NCBI GenBank assembly: GCA_902760345.1
Contig: CACWFY010000001.1
Coordinates: 124,001-188,000, forward strand
Direction of reading: 5' to 3'
Source: an uncultured Bacteroidales bacterium
Lineage (GTDB): Bacteria > Bacteroidota > Bacteroidia > Bacteroidales > Bacteroidaceae
DNA: 64,000 bases
Part shown: in pieces, positions 30,800 through 37,630 of the stretch
Layout: each line of letters opens with the position of its first letter
Position numbering within the stretch: the stretch's first letter is position 1
Program-made: the position numbers and the translations under genes
Notes under the pieces: model-generated
The model's database searches: none
Seen by the model: the letters and a program-made list of their open reading frames with translations, nothing else
Told to the model about the DNA's origin: nothing

Positions 30800-31918
30800 C
30801 TATCGTTTTTTGCGGATTATAATTCTACCAAAAGGCTTCTGAGGGAAACCGTTCTCATCAAAATAGTATGGTTGCCCGTCTCGTAAGCTTTTATTGAGTT
30901 TCCTTAATTCACGAGGGTATGGTTTAAAGCCAAGTTCTTTCCCCGCATCCCCCTCAGCACTACCTATTATCTCAAACTGCTCTGGACAGTATTTATCCAG
31001 AAATGTTCGAGGTACCCCCATCAGGCCCTCATAATCTGATGGAATAGCATCAGTATAAGGAACATCTATCGCATCATAGTTTTCATAGTGAACATATCCT
31101 TTGCCACGTATCTCTTTATGCTTTGAATAAAGGATGTTGTCTTCCATTGTCATCAACGGGAGGGGTTCGTGACGTCGACCATGATCAATGTTAGTGTACC
31201 AACAGCAATTTCTAAATTTAACCAACCCTGTTTGTTCATCATAAACTCCATCAACATAATTCGCTTCGCCAACTATACGAAAATAAGCATTACCATTGCT
31301 AAAGCCGTTCCCCAACCAAACTTTCTCTTCCTTAATATATGGAAATATTTCCTTATATGAAACCGCATTCACATTCCCTATAATAACAAATTTCTTCTTA
31401 GATTCCATTATCCACAAAAAGAATTCGCGGAAGAGTGAGAAAGGAGGATTGGTGATAATTATATCTGCTTCGTCTCGCAAAGCCTTAACTTCATCACTAC
31501 GGAAGTCACCATCGCCTTCAAGATATGACCATTGCAAATCGTTCATATTGAAACGTCCATCACCGTTAATATCCTCATCCAACACGAATATTTTTCCATG
31601 TGTGCGACTCTTGTCTGCATCGTAGTAGGGGCTTTCTGTCTCAAAGAGCGTCGGTTCCCATTCCTTTATTTTCTTGGATTCAACGGCATAACTTGTACTT
31701 ATCAACTTCTTCAATCCATAAGCCTCAAAGTTCTGTGCAAAGAACTTGGTAAAGTTGCTCCATTCTGGATCGTCACAAGGCAGTAGCACTGTCTTTCCGC
31801 GAAAGACATCTAGGTCAAACTCCAGATAAGCATTAATTTCTTTCTGGATATCGTTGTACTGCGTATAGAACTCGTCATTCTTTGCAGTCTTCGCATTTGC
31901 TAAGTTAGTATTTGCCAT
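30800..31918 (-). CDS. Adenine-specific DNA methyltransferase, EcoRI-methylase type
   Basis: A 372-residue enzyme resembling the EcoRI methylase family (PF13651). Motif IV is [14 protein letters not shown] (NPPF, adenine-N6 type). Also visible are [15 protein letters not shown] at the N-terminus, [46 protein letters not shown] and [14 protein letters not shown]. The start at 31918 ([18 protein letters not shown]) is preferred over 31945 because a 9-bp inverted repeat sits between them and the leader. It is upstream of DUF262-HNH with 4 bp between. A long structured leader with its own promoter precedes it. Confidence 0.88.
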   Translation of the reverse strand: MANTNLANAKTAKNDEFYTQYNDIQKEINAYLEFDLDVFRGKTVLLPCDDPEWSNFTKFFAQNFEAYGLKKLISTSYAVESKKIKEWEPTLFETESPYYDADKSRTHGKIFVLDEDINGDGRFNMNDLQWSYLEGDGDFRSDEVKALRDEADIIITNPPFSLFREFFLWIMESKKKFVIIGNVNAVSYKEIFPYIKEEKVWLGNGFSNGNAYFRIVGEANYVDGVYDEQTGLVKFRNCCWYTNIDHGRRHEPLPLMTMEDNILYSKHKEIRGKGYVHYENYDAIDVPYTDAIPSDYEGLMGVPRTFLDKYCPEQFEIIGSAEGDAGKELGFKPYPRELRKLNKSLRDGQPYYFDENGFPQKPFGRIIIRKKR

Positions 31919-31920
31919 AG

Positions 31921-31956
31921 ATTGATAGTTAATCGTTTTCAGCATCGACTATCAAT
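31921..31956. promoter_or_regulatory. Inverted repeat just upstream of the methylase start
   Basis: ATTGATAGT and ACTATCAAT, a perfect 9-bp pair with an 18-base gap, ending 3 bp before the ATG at 31918. It could be an RNA hairpin limiting translation or an operator. Confidence 0.55.
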
Positions 31957-32215
31957 CACGCCATGGCGCAAAAAGAGCGTGATGCACTTTGCGCATAGCA
32001 AGAGGCAAGCCTCGCATTGGTACCTCTGTCCCGCTTGAATACACCACGCCTAAGCGTTGTGCATCGCCATCCAAGCGGAAACAGAAAGCCCACAACGAGC
32101 TACCCGTCACTTATTATTTCGATGCTTTTTATACCAATTAAAAGTTTGCGAGGCTTTTTGGCTATGCGCGAAATAATAGCAAATGCTTCTTTGTTAGTCC
32201 GGATTTCTCCCCGAA
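31950..32215 (-). ncRNA. Candidate structured RNA or long 5' leader of the methylase gene
   Basis: A region without supported coding but with nested complementarity. GCGCATAGC (31991-31999) pairs with GCTATGCGC (32161-32169). AAGCCTCGC (32007-32015) pairs with GCGAGGCTT (32148-32156). CCGCTTG pairs with CAAGCGG inside, extended by CTGT/ACAG. CACCACGC/GCGTTGTG makes an apical hairpin, and ATCACGC/GCGTGAT (31955-31983) makes a distal one. A strong minus-strand promoter (32222-32253) starts transcription at about 32215. Either a separate RNA, a leader controlling the methylase, or a small mobile element. Confidence 0.5.
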
Positions 32216-32221
32216 CCGAGT

Positions 32222-32253
32222 GCAAAGATAAGAAAAATCCCCGATACTCCAAA
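32222..32253 (-). promoter_or_regulatory. Promoter of the structured leader/methylase unit
   Basis: On the minus strand, TTTG (32250-32253), a 19-bp spacer and TATCTTTGC (32222-32230). The -33 element sits in the loop of the upstream terminator. Confidence 0.65.
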
Positions 32254-32271
32254 AGAATATCAGGGATTTTT
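32233..32271 (-). terminator. Terminator of the DUF4417 operon
   Basis: AAAAATCCC.GATA and TATC.GGGATTTTT arms form a near-perfect stem with T runs on either strand. It lies 31 bp after the last gene of the minus-strand operon. Confidence 0.75.
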
Positions 32272-32301
32272 AAATTGAAGCATAACAAAAGAGTTGACAT
32301 A

Positions 32302-32730
32302 TTAGTTCAGCGTAATAATATATGACCTATTAAGTACCTCTTCCAATGTTTTGCCATCAATTCTGATACCGTCCCAAAGTAAAACACGATCTTCACACGA
32401 GAAGATTACTTCACCCTCTACATGGGTGTCGCCCTTACATTGGGAGTTGATATAAGGGCTGGAATCTATATCACGAGGGAGCACCTTCACTTCTATGGGA
32501 GTACGCTCTGTGTGGATACCATAGAAAGTATCATTATCCACGTAGTAGAAAGCCAGATTCAACCCAACTTTCACTACTTCGAACTCGAATATCTCCTTCG
32601 AGACGAAGGAGCGGGCTTCCTGCTTTTCGCGTGCAGTCCATCCTAGTTGGTCAAGATAAAGATGCTCGTTAGCTCCAAAGAAATCCTTGACCACAATAGT
32701 TCTGTTTCCTAATTTGTGTCTTTTTTCCAT
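32302..32730 (-). CDS. Uncharacterised protein, third gene of DUF4417 operon
   Basis: A 142-residue cytoplasmic protein, acidic, with no recognisable domain. Opens MEKRHKLGNRTIVVKDFFGA and contains LAFYYVDNDTFYGIH and VIFSCEDRVLLWDGI. It looks beta-rich. It overlaps the upstream gene by 22 bp, so translation is likely coupled. Followed by a strong terminator. No prediction of role. Confidence 0.7.
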   Translation of the reverse strand: MEKRHKLGNRTIVVKDFFGANEHLYLDQLGWTAREKQEARSFVSKEIFEFEVVKVGLNLAFYYVDNDTFYGIHTERTPIEVKVLPRDIDSSPYINSQCKGDTHVEGEVIFSCEDRVLLWDGIRIDGKTLEEVLNRSYIITLN

Positions 32731-33182
32731 ATCTTTCCCTTTTGATTAAAATCCACGATCTTAGCAATGAGCGAATCCAACTTAGAATCAATAGGAAAGT
32801 AGTTGGACTTGTCATGGCTCTTTCTTCCAATTATACCAGGTGAGATTTCGCCCCATAGATGAGAATGCGAACCATTCTCATTTTTGGAAAACGGGATGAG
32901 GTTTCCATGACTGTCAAACTTCAAGTCAACACTCACAGAAAGTTTTTCTTTCTGGTATATACCTATACCGGTAACAACAATCTTCCCGGTTTTCTTATCC
33001 ACTGAGGCGAACAAGTATGTAGGACTATCTGAATTTGCATTCATTATAATCTTATCATGCTCGACATTTTCACCGAATAGCAACACTTTGTGCCCATCTA
33101 TCCGATATTCAGTTTCAATGTGGGTGCGACTGGCTTCAGGCACTCCCCCAAACTCCTTAGAGTAAGAACCATTTCCTCCCAT
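32709..33182 (-). CDS. Uncharacterised protein, second gene of DUF4417 operon
   Basis: A 157-residue protein, opening MGGNGSYSKEFGGVPEASRT and containing YRIDGHKVLLFGENVEHDKI and GSHSHLWGEIS. The Gly/Ser-rich opening resembles the connector segments that phage minor structural proteins place before a C-terminal domain, but I cannot name a family. It overlaps both neighbouring genes (26 and 22 bp), so the three genes form a tight operon. Confidence 0.7.
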   Translation of the reverse strand: MGGNGSYSKEFGGVPEASRTHIETEYRIDGHKVLLFGENVEHDKIIMNANSDSPTYLFASVDKKTGKIVVTGIGIYQKEKLSVSVDLKFDSHGNLIPFSKNENGSHSHLWGEISPGIIGRKSHDKSNYFPIDSKLDSLIAKIVDFNQKGKIWKKDTN

Positions 33183-33882
33183 AGCGTGATGATTTTTCGT
33201 TGTCGTTTAAGAAATACGTACTGATACTCTCCACTTCGTTAGGTTGTTTAGCACCATAACGCAGGATGTGGAGTGGCTGGAGAATGTCTATGACGTAAGG
33301 ATAGATAATCTGCCAATTCTCCTTGGCCCTCTTATCATTACCAATGCCAGAACTGTTCATGGCTATCACTGAATGTTTGGGATAGCCATCAAGACAAGCC
33401 TCAATGATAGCGGGATCCACCACCACATTGGGTACCACGATGTTTCCTCTTGTTCCCACCCAAGCCATGTGTAGCTTGTTGTAGAACGAAACAGCCATTT
33501 TCATCGGTATTGGCATTTCGGGCTTGATTGAGATATCCAATCCGATCATCACCTTGTGGTGGGCAATCTTGTCATAATGACCATACGGGTCATTAATGAA
33601 TGGTATCAGATTCTTGTCGGGCGTGTAGAAATGCGGTATTACACCATCTACCGTAGTGTTTCCGAGACGATAGTAACAACAGATGTCGCGAGGTGTCTCA
33701 ATGGTACATGTAGAGACTTTCGGCATCTGGTACTTAGATGTAAAGTTCACGTTCTCACACAATGACATACTGAACTGGTTGGTAGGCTGGAATATGCCGT
33801 GCCAACCAACATCTGTCTTGTCCTCATTTAGTTTTTCAGAGCCAAATTCGGCGAAAAGCTCAAGTTGTATGTTATCTGACAT
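33157..33882 (-). CDS. DUF4417 domain protein
   Basis: A 241-residue protein with the DUF4417 pattern: GVIPHFYTPDKNL, a middle block HKVMIGLDISIKPEMPIPMK, WVGTRGNIVVPNVVV, GYPKHSVIAMNSSGIGND and LQPLHILRYGAK near the C-terminus. The family is common on phages, plasmids and genomic islands and its function is unknown. Start at 33882 (MSDNIQLELF) rather than 33909, because the upstream part (MVKCIYFKN) is followed by this better start. First gene of a three-gene operon with overlapping ends. Confidence 0.82.
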   Translation of the reverse strand: MSDNIQLELFAEFGSEKLNEDKTDVGWHGIFQPTNQFSMSLCENVNFTSKYQMPKVSTCTIETPRDICCYYRLGNTTVDGVIPHFYTPDKNLIPFINDPYGHYDKIAHHKVMIGLDISIKPEMPIPMKMAVSFYNKLHMAWVGTRGNIVVPNVVVDPAIIEACLDGYPKHSVIAMNSSGIGNDKRAKENWQIIYPYVIDILQPLHILRYGAKQPNEVESISTYFLNDNEKSSRYGRKWFLL

Positions 33883-33945
33883 ATTTTTAAAATATATGCA
33901 TTTAACCAAAACTTTTTTAATTCTCGTTCGGGATCAGGCTCTTTG

Positions 33946-33978
33946 TTTTGCATTTTGCTTTATTTGTTTTAACTTTGC
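33946..33978 (+). promoter_or_regulatory. Promoter of small RNA candidate
   Basis: TTTTG ending at 33950, a 19-bp spacer and TAACTTTGC at 33970-33978 on the plus strand, with no downstream coding frame. Confidence 0.6.
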
Positions 33979-33984
33979 AAATGC

Positions 33985-34094
33985 TTTATGGCCACTCCCG
34001 TTGGCGTAAAGTGCCGCCGACTCTCCGAGCCTCGTAAACTAGTAGAGTCCAGCTCCTCGCCCTGCCGTAGTCCCCTACAGGTCAGGGCTTTTTT
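33985..34094 (+). ncRNA. Candidate small RNA (~110 nt) with own promoter and terminator
   Basis: The stretch between the promoter and the terminator holds no open frame of note but several G/C-rich complementary blocks (GGCCACTCCCGTTGGC, AGTGCCGCC, ACTCTCC). It ends in the strong hairpin GCCCTG..GTAG/CTAC..CAGGGC followed by six T residues (34059-34094). It is transcribed away from the DUF4417 operon and towards the PIN gene, which lies on the opposite strand. It could be an antitoxin-type, regulatory or defence-associated RNA. Confidence 0.5.
34059..34094 (+). terminator. Terminator of small RNA candidate
   Basis: GCCCTG/CAGGGC outer stem with inner CC/GG and GTAG/CTAC, then TTTTTT. Confidence 0.75.
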
Positions 34095-34136
34095 CATATT
34101 TAATATTTCGTTTGCGTGTTCATGTCCTCCTTTCAG

Positions 34137-34655
34137 TTAGAGACTGCCGCGCCATTTTTCGATACGAAGATCTATCTCTGGTTTGGGGAGTCTATGGTTG
34201 ATACTATATAAAAGTTCGAGTTTATCAGCAGCTATGGCAGGGGTGAGTACCTTGTGTTCGACCATCTTGTCGAAGATGTAGATGGTGCCGTGGACTTCGA
34301 CACCATCTTCTGCTGCCAGTTTTCGCAAGTTGCCATCGCCTGTCAGGAGAATATAGCTGTTTTCAGCAGCATATTGCCATACGCTGAAATCGGCTATACG
34401 TAGATTGGCTATTCTCCGTCGGCTATTGACAAAGACGACTAATTTTGCCATCTCATCAGGTGTGAAAGCTTTAACGGTGAGGCAGCGTGTCTGGACCAGA
34501 GTTCTCACTTGTGCCTTCTGCTCAGGAATTTTCACTTCGGAAATGACGATGTCGGTGGTGTGAACCTTCACGGGGAGGAGGAAGAACTGCTCCAGTACGC
34601 CTGTTTCTATCAGGTCGATAAGGATGTTTGTATCGCTGACTACAATTGTTTCCAT
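34137..34655 (-). CDS. PIN-domain protein (DUF3368-like), probable ribonuclease toxin
   Basis: A 172-residue PIN-fold protein. Acidic metal ligands are visible: the first Asp in VVSDTNILIDLIETG, the Glu in ISEVKIPEQ, the Asp in LRIADFSVWQYA and the last Asp in ILLTGDGNLRKLA. PIN proteins of this type cleave RNA. The start codon overlaps the stop of the XRE/ImmA-like gene (TAATG at 34653-34657), a layout typical of toxin-antitoxin pairs in which the regulator comes first. Confidence 0.82.
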   Translation of the reverse strand: METIVVSDTNILIDLIETGVLEQFFLLPVKVHTTDIVISEVKIPEQKAQVRTLVQTRCLTVKAFTPDEMAKLVVFVNSRRRIANLRIADFSVWQYAAENSYILLTGDGNLRKLAAEDGVEVHGTIYIFDKMVEHKVLTPAIAADKLELLYSINHRLPKPEIDLRIEKWRGSL

Positions 34656-35737
34656 TAGAGTGAATTGGCGTATTTACGAACAGTGTTAATGCTCTCACCG
34701 AGAAGAGACGCAGCTTTGGAGGTGGAGATGAGTTCCTGAACTAAGGCGTTGTATACCATCGTTTTGAAGCGGGTGGTGGCTTTCTCAGTGAAGCGAGACT
34801 TAACAATGAACTCATTGAAGGCCGGGCTTTTCCTCTTCTGGATGCAGAAGGCTCTATAGCGCTTATCGCCAACAATGCCAAGGTCTTTGAGTTTATAGAT
34901 AATTGCATCGATGGAAATGCCATAGTTGACGCTGAGCGCTTCGAGTTCTGCATAAGCGATCTGGTTTTTTCCTTCAAACTGTGACAATAGAACGGCGCTA
35001 GGTAGTAACATCTCGTTGGCGAAGGCATTGCAGAGGTTCTCCTTTTGATGTTCGGTGAGATTGGTGGAGAAATAGTCGTTGAATAGGAGGTGACTAAGCT
35101 CATGGAATGAAGTGAGTCGGCGACGCTCGATATGCGTGTTAGTACTGTTGAGTACGATGACAGGGGTGATGTCGTTGACAATACCACTGACTCCATCGAA
35201 ATCCTCTGGTGCCTCCGTGAGCAGCACTTTTATGCCATGGGCTTCTAACAATTCCATGGCATTAAGGATGGGGGCATTGCCCAATTGCCATGCCTCTCTG
35301 ACCTTTTGAGCCATCTCAACCATGTCGCTGCTTGATGACAAGGGCTGTGACGGGACTAATGGCTCGGAAAGCAGGGCGGTGGGCTTGAGTTGAAGAACAT
35401 CTTCGATTTCCAGATAGCGTTCCACTTCGTCCTGAATCTGGACTTTGAGTGCTTTCTGATCACCAGCGGTGGTGTCTGACTTCTTACGAAAGGACACTTT
35501 GAACTGGTCGAGTTCGAAGGTGAATGGACGGAAAAAGTAGTCGATGTCGCAGTCAAGAACTTCGGCCAAAGAGATAAGGATGGTGCTACTGGGCATCATC
35601 TTAGCCTTCTCGTATTTGGAGATAGCCTGCTTGGTTACTAATCCATTCATTTTTTCGCATAGCTTTTCCATAGAAAGCCGAGCTTTGAGGCGAGCCTGCT
35701 GGAGACGCTTTGCGAAGGTCATTAAATCGTTTTCCAT
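34655..35737 (-). CDS. XRE-type regulator with ImmA/IrrE metallopeptidase domain
   Basis: A 360-residue protein: an N-terminal HTH of the XRE type (about residues 5-60, MTFAKRLQQARLKARLSMEK, SKYEKAKMMPSS), a linker, and an ImmA/IrrE-type peptidase with the zinc motif SFHELSHLLFN (HExxH). A C-terminal region (about 290-360) carries a second possible HTH (TSKAASLLGESINTVRKYA). Such proteins sense damage or act as the antitoxin/regulator in PIN-containing pairs. Start at 35737 (MENDLMTF), 34 nt from the minus-strand TACCTTTGT box at 35771-35779; the longer frame runs through that promoter. It overlaps the PIN gene start. Confidence 0.85.
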   Translation of the reverse strand: MENDLMTFAKRLQQARLKARLSMEKLCEKMNGLVTKQAISKYEKAKMMPSSTILISLAEVLDCDIDYFFRPFTFELDQFKVSFRKKSDTTAGDQKALKVQIQDEVERYLEIEDVLQLKPTALLSEPLVPSQPLSSSSDMVEMAQKVREAWQLGNAPILNAMELLEAHGIKVLLTEAPEDFDGVSGIVNDITPVIVLNSTNTHIERRRLTSFHELSHLLFNDYFSTNLTEHQKENLCNAFANEMLLPSAVLLSQFEGKNQIAYAELEALSVNYGISIDAIIYKLKDLGIVGDKRYRAFCIQKRKSPAFNEFIVKSRFTEKATTRFKTMVYNALVQELISTSKAASLLGESINTVRKYANSL

Positions 35738-35770
35738 ACCTATATTAATTATATTTTTCTGCATTTGTTG

Positions 35771-35779
35771 ACAAAGGTA
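35771..35779 (-). promoter_or_regulatory. Promoter -7 element of XRE-PIN operon
   Basis: TACCTTTGT on the minus strand, placed before the chosen start at 35737. Confidence 0.55.
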
Positions 35780-35906
35780 CAAAAAAATAGAATACGTCAA
35801 CCACTTTTTGAGTTAAATTTTGTTAAGTCGCAATGTCAATGGTATCTGTCCCTTTCGTCACTCCTTGTCCTATGAACTTACCTAATTAACTTTCCAGATT
35901 ATTCCA

Positions 35907-35951
35907 AAGTATTCATCTATTCAAGTATTCAACTAGGACAAGAAGGTTTTG
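35907..35951. repeat. Left arm of 45-bp imperfect inverted repeat with 8-bp iterons
   Basis: AAG, then TATTCATC, TATTCAAG, TATTCAAC, then TAGGACAAGAAGGTTTTG. The right arm (36078-36122), read on the minus strand, is AAG TATTCAAG TATTCATC TATTCAAG TAGGACAGGAAGGTTTTG. Confidence 0.85.
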
Positions 35952-36077
35952 AAAATGAATGGGCCAACTCGTCAGCCCTTCCCGATGGGTTAAGTGGTAT
36001 TAGGAAAATTTAAATTTTATACTAATATTAATATTATATATATTATAATATATATAATACAGGAAAATGAAGAAATC

Positions 36078-36122
36078 CAAAACCTTCCTGTCCTACTTGA
36101 ATAGATGAATACTTGAATACTT
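36078..36122. repeat. Right arm of 45-bp imperfect inverted repeat
   Basis: Same 8-bp units in reverse orientation. The two arms bracket 126 bp that include a ~55-bp stretch of nearly only A and T. The arrangement resembles a replication origin or a cruciform-type binding site. Confidence 0.85.
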
Positions 36123-36184
36123 CAGACCTGACAATTTTTCTAAAAATAATTGCTCTTTTTCTTGCATATATCATGAAAATTTCG

Positions 36185-36193
36185 TACCTTTGC
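36185..36193 (+). promoter_or_regulatory. HU-like gene promoter -7 element
   Basis: TACCTTTGC with a 170-nt leader before the ATG at 36365. Confidence 0.6.
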
Positions 36194-36364
36194 ATCATAG
36201 ATGCAAAAAGGGCAAAAGCGTCTAAAAATTGCGGCATAGCCATAGCGCAAATTTTTCCTAGTGCACGAGGAAGTTCTGCATGGCGTAGCGGCAAAAACAA
36301 GGATTAAGGAATAGGTTTTAAGGAATAGGAAAAAGTTTTACAACCCTTAAAATTTATAGCAATT

Positions 36365-36994
36365 ATGGCACTTAAGGTTAAAGCAGTAGAGAGACTGCTG
36401 AAGTTTGACAAGGAATCGGCGGGCAAGTACCGCTATGTGATGAAGCCCGAGATGTACGGAAGCCTGACACAGCAGAAGGTCATCAAGGAGGCTGCCCTGC
36501 GCAGCGGTGTAAGTCAGGGTGTGATGAAGGCTTGCTGGGATGCAGCCGGTGAGGTTATCAAGGCGTGGGCAACGGAAGGCCACTCGGTGGCACTGCCCGG
36601 ACTGGGTTCGATGCGCTTCGGACTGCGAAGCAAGGCTGTGGAGAACGTCAACGACGTGAAGACGAGTCTGATCTCAAGCCGTCGCATCATCTTTACCCCC
36701 AGCGTAGACCTGAAGGAGGAACTGGCCAACACCAGCGTACAGATTACCTGCATCGACCGAAACGGTAACGAGGTGAAGCGAGTGACTTCAACCTCTGGCG
36801 AGGTGGAGGACCCCGAGCAGGAGAATGGATCTACGGAATCTGGAAACAACGGATCTACGGAGAACGGTGGTTCGAACACGGGCGAAAACGGTGGTGGCAC
36901 AGGCTCCCTGACACCTAGCGGCGGTGGTGAGAATACCGGCGGCGACAATAATGGAGGTGGTAACGCTGGTGGTGAAACAGGTGACAACAACTAG
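36365..36994 (+). CDS. HU-like DNA-binding protein with Gly/Asn-rich tail
   Basis: A 209-residue protein. Residues 1 to about 130 are the Bacteroidetes HU-HIG type DNA-binding fold (MALKVKAVERLLKFDKES, AALRSGVSQGVMKACWDA, VALPGLGSMRFGLRS, SSRRIIFTPSVDLKEEL). The remaining ~75 residues are a low-complexity Gly, Asn, Ser and Thr tail with acidic start (GEVEDPEQENG). In Bacteroidales this gene is usually followed by smalltalk and an N-acetylmuramoyl-L-alanine amidase, and often neighbours a VirE gene. Here smalltalk follows at 2 bp distance but no amidase gene is present, and VirE is 10 kb upstream. Confidence 0.9.
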   Translation: MALKVKAVERLLKFDKESAGKYRYVMKPEMYGSLTQQKVIKEAALRSGVSQGVMKACWDAAGEVIKAWATEGHSVALPGLGSMRFGLRSKAVENVNDVKTSLISSRRIIFTPSVDLKEELANTSVQITCIDRNGNEVKRVTSTSGEVEDPEQENGSTESGNNGSTENGGSNTGENGGGTGSLTPSGGGENTGGDNNGGGNAGGETGDNN

Positions 36995-36996
36995 CT

Positions 36997-37107
36997 ATGA
37001 AGAAGCAAAGTTTCATTGAGATTGCGGTGAAGGTAGTAGTAGCCGCACTCACCGCCTTCCTGACAGCCATCACAACTACCAGTTGCATGGGGCAAGGACC
37101 ATTTTAA
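36997..37107 (+). CDS. Smalltalk peptide (36 aa)
   Basis: A 36-residue peptide beginning MKKQSFIEIAVKVVVAALTA and ending TTTSCMGQGPF. A basic N-terminus, a hydrophobic helix and a conserved SCMG end match the Bacteroidales smalltalk family, which is always short and lies after HU-like genes. The Cys could be a lipobox-like site. Function is unknown. It starts 2 bp after the HU-like stop, so both are made from one transcript. Confidence 0.85.
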   Translation: MKKQSFIEIAVKVVVAALTAFLTAITTTSCMGQGPF

Positions 37108-37117
37108 GCGCTTCGCT

Positions 37118-37159
37118 AGTGAATAGTGAATAGTGAAAAGTGAAGAGTGAAGAGTGAAG
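37118..37159. repeat. Six 7-bp direct repeats (AGTGAAT/AGTGAAG)
   Basis: AGTGAAT twice, AGTGAAA once, AGTGAAG three times, leading straight into the terminator stem. Same 7-bp period as the tracts inside genes elsewhere in the window. Confidence 0.85.
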
Positions 37160-37192
37160 AACCCCTCCGATGATTCATCGCGAGGGGTTCTT
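37157..37192. terminator. Terminator after smalltalk
   Basis: AAGAACCCCTC / GAGGGGTTCTT perfect 11-bp stem with 14-base loop. The 3' side is TAGGTTATTTGG, so it is only weakly T-rich. Confidence 0.65.
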
Positions 37193-37203
37193 AGGTTATT
37201 TGG

Positions 37204-37509
37204 TTATTCCTTTTTAGCATAAAAGAGGAAGCCTCCGCGGCTATCACCATCTCTTAATCCTGCCGGCTTACCGTCTTTGGTTCGGGTTGTCTTCCCCTTG
37301 TCCGCATAGAACCTGAGTTCCAGATGGTCTGGCAGAATATTCAATCTATATGACACACTGGATAATGCCATCACGTCATCGGGATCTTCCTTGAAATCGA
37401 CCATGCCATCGAAAACGATTCTCTCCTCCCAAGCCTTTCCGTTGGCATAGACACCCCAGCTACGGTCTTCATCAACAATCCAATATGTCAGGGAACAGGT
37501 ACTTGACAT
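37204..37509 (-). CDS. Small uncharacterised protein
   Basis: A 101-residue acidic, aromatic-containing soluble protein (TYWIVDEDRSWGVYANGKAW, GLRDGDSRGGFLFYAKKE). No family recognised, no signal peptide. It is encoded convergently to smalltalk and lies beside a hicAB pair that is bracketed by 20-bp direct repeats. May be accessory cargo. Confidence 0.6.
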   Translation of the reverse strand: MSSTCSLTYWIVDEDRSWGVYANGKAWEERIVFDGMVDFKEDPDDVMALSSVSYRLNILPDHLELRFYADKGKTTRTKDGKPAGLRDGDSRGGFLFYAKKE

Positions 37510-37536
37510 GAAAGGAAAGAGGGAAGTCCTTCGACT

Positions 37537-37556
37537 TGCTCAGGAACCAGGAAGAG
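37537..37556. repeat. 20-bp direct repeat, left copy
   Basis: TGCTCAGGAACCAGGAAGAG; the same 20 bases occur at 38361-38380, and the two copies bracket the hicAB genes. Confidence 0.85.
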
Positions 37557-37577
37557 AGAAGGGAAATGATATTAAAA

Positions 37578-37617
37578 AACGGCAGGTATCATAGTGAGAT
37601 GCCTGCCGTTGTCTTTT
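37578..37617. terminator. Terminator after hicB
   Basis: AACGGCAGG / CCTGCCGTT stem with A run on one side and GTCTTTT on the other; functional in both directions, including the end of the minus-strand hicA-hicB operon. Confidence 0.75.
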
Positions 37618-37630
37618 ATATGATAAAGTA

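Larger units (their letters stand above)
35801..36364. other. 560-bp gene-free region before the HU-like gene
   Basis: No supported coding frame. Contains a 45-bp inverted repeat pair with 8-bp direct repeats in each arm, an almost pure A/T core (about 36005-36060) and the HU promoter at 36185-36193 with a 170-nt leader. Confidence 0.75.

Noticed and set aside
31991-32169. Retron msr-msd
   Set aside because: Inverted arms are present but no reverse transcriptase gene lies in the neighbourhood.
37118-37159. 7-bp tract after smalltalk as a CRISPR or integron site
   Set aside because: Unit length and lack of spacers fit a microsatellite-like tract; no integrase or cas gene nearby.
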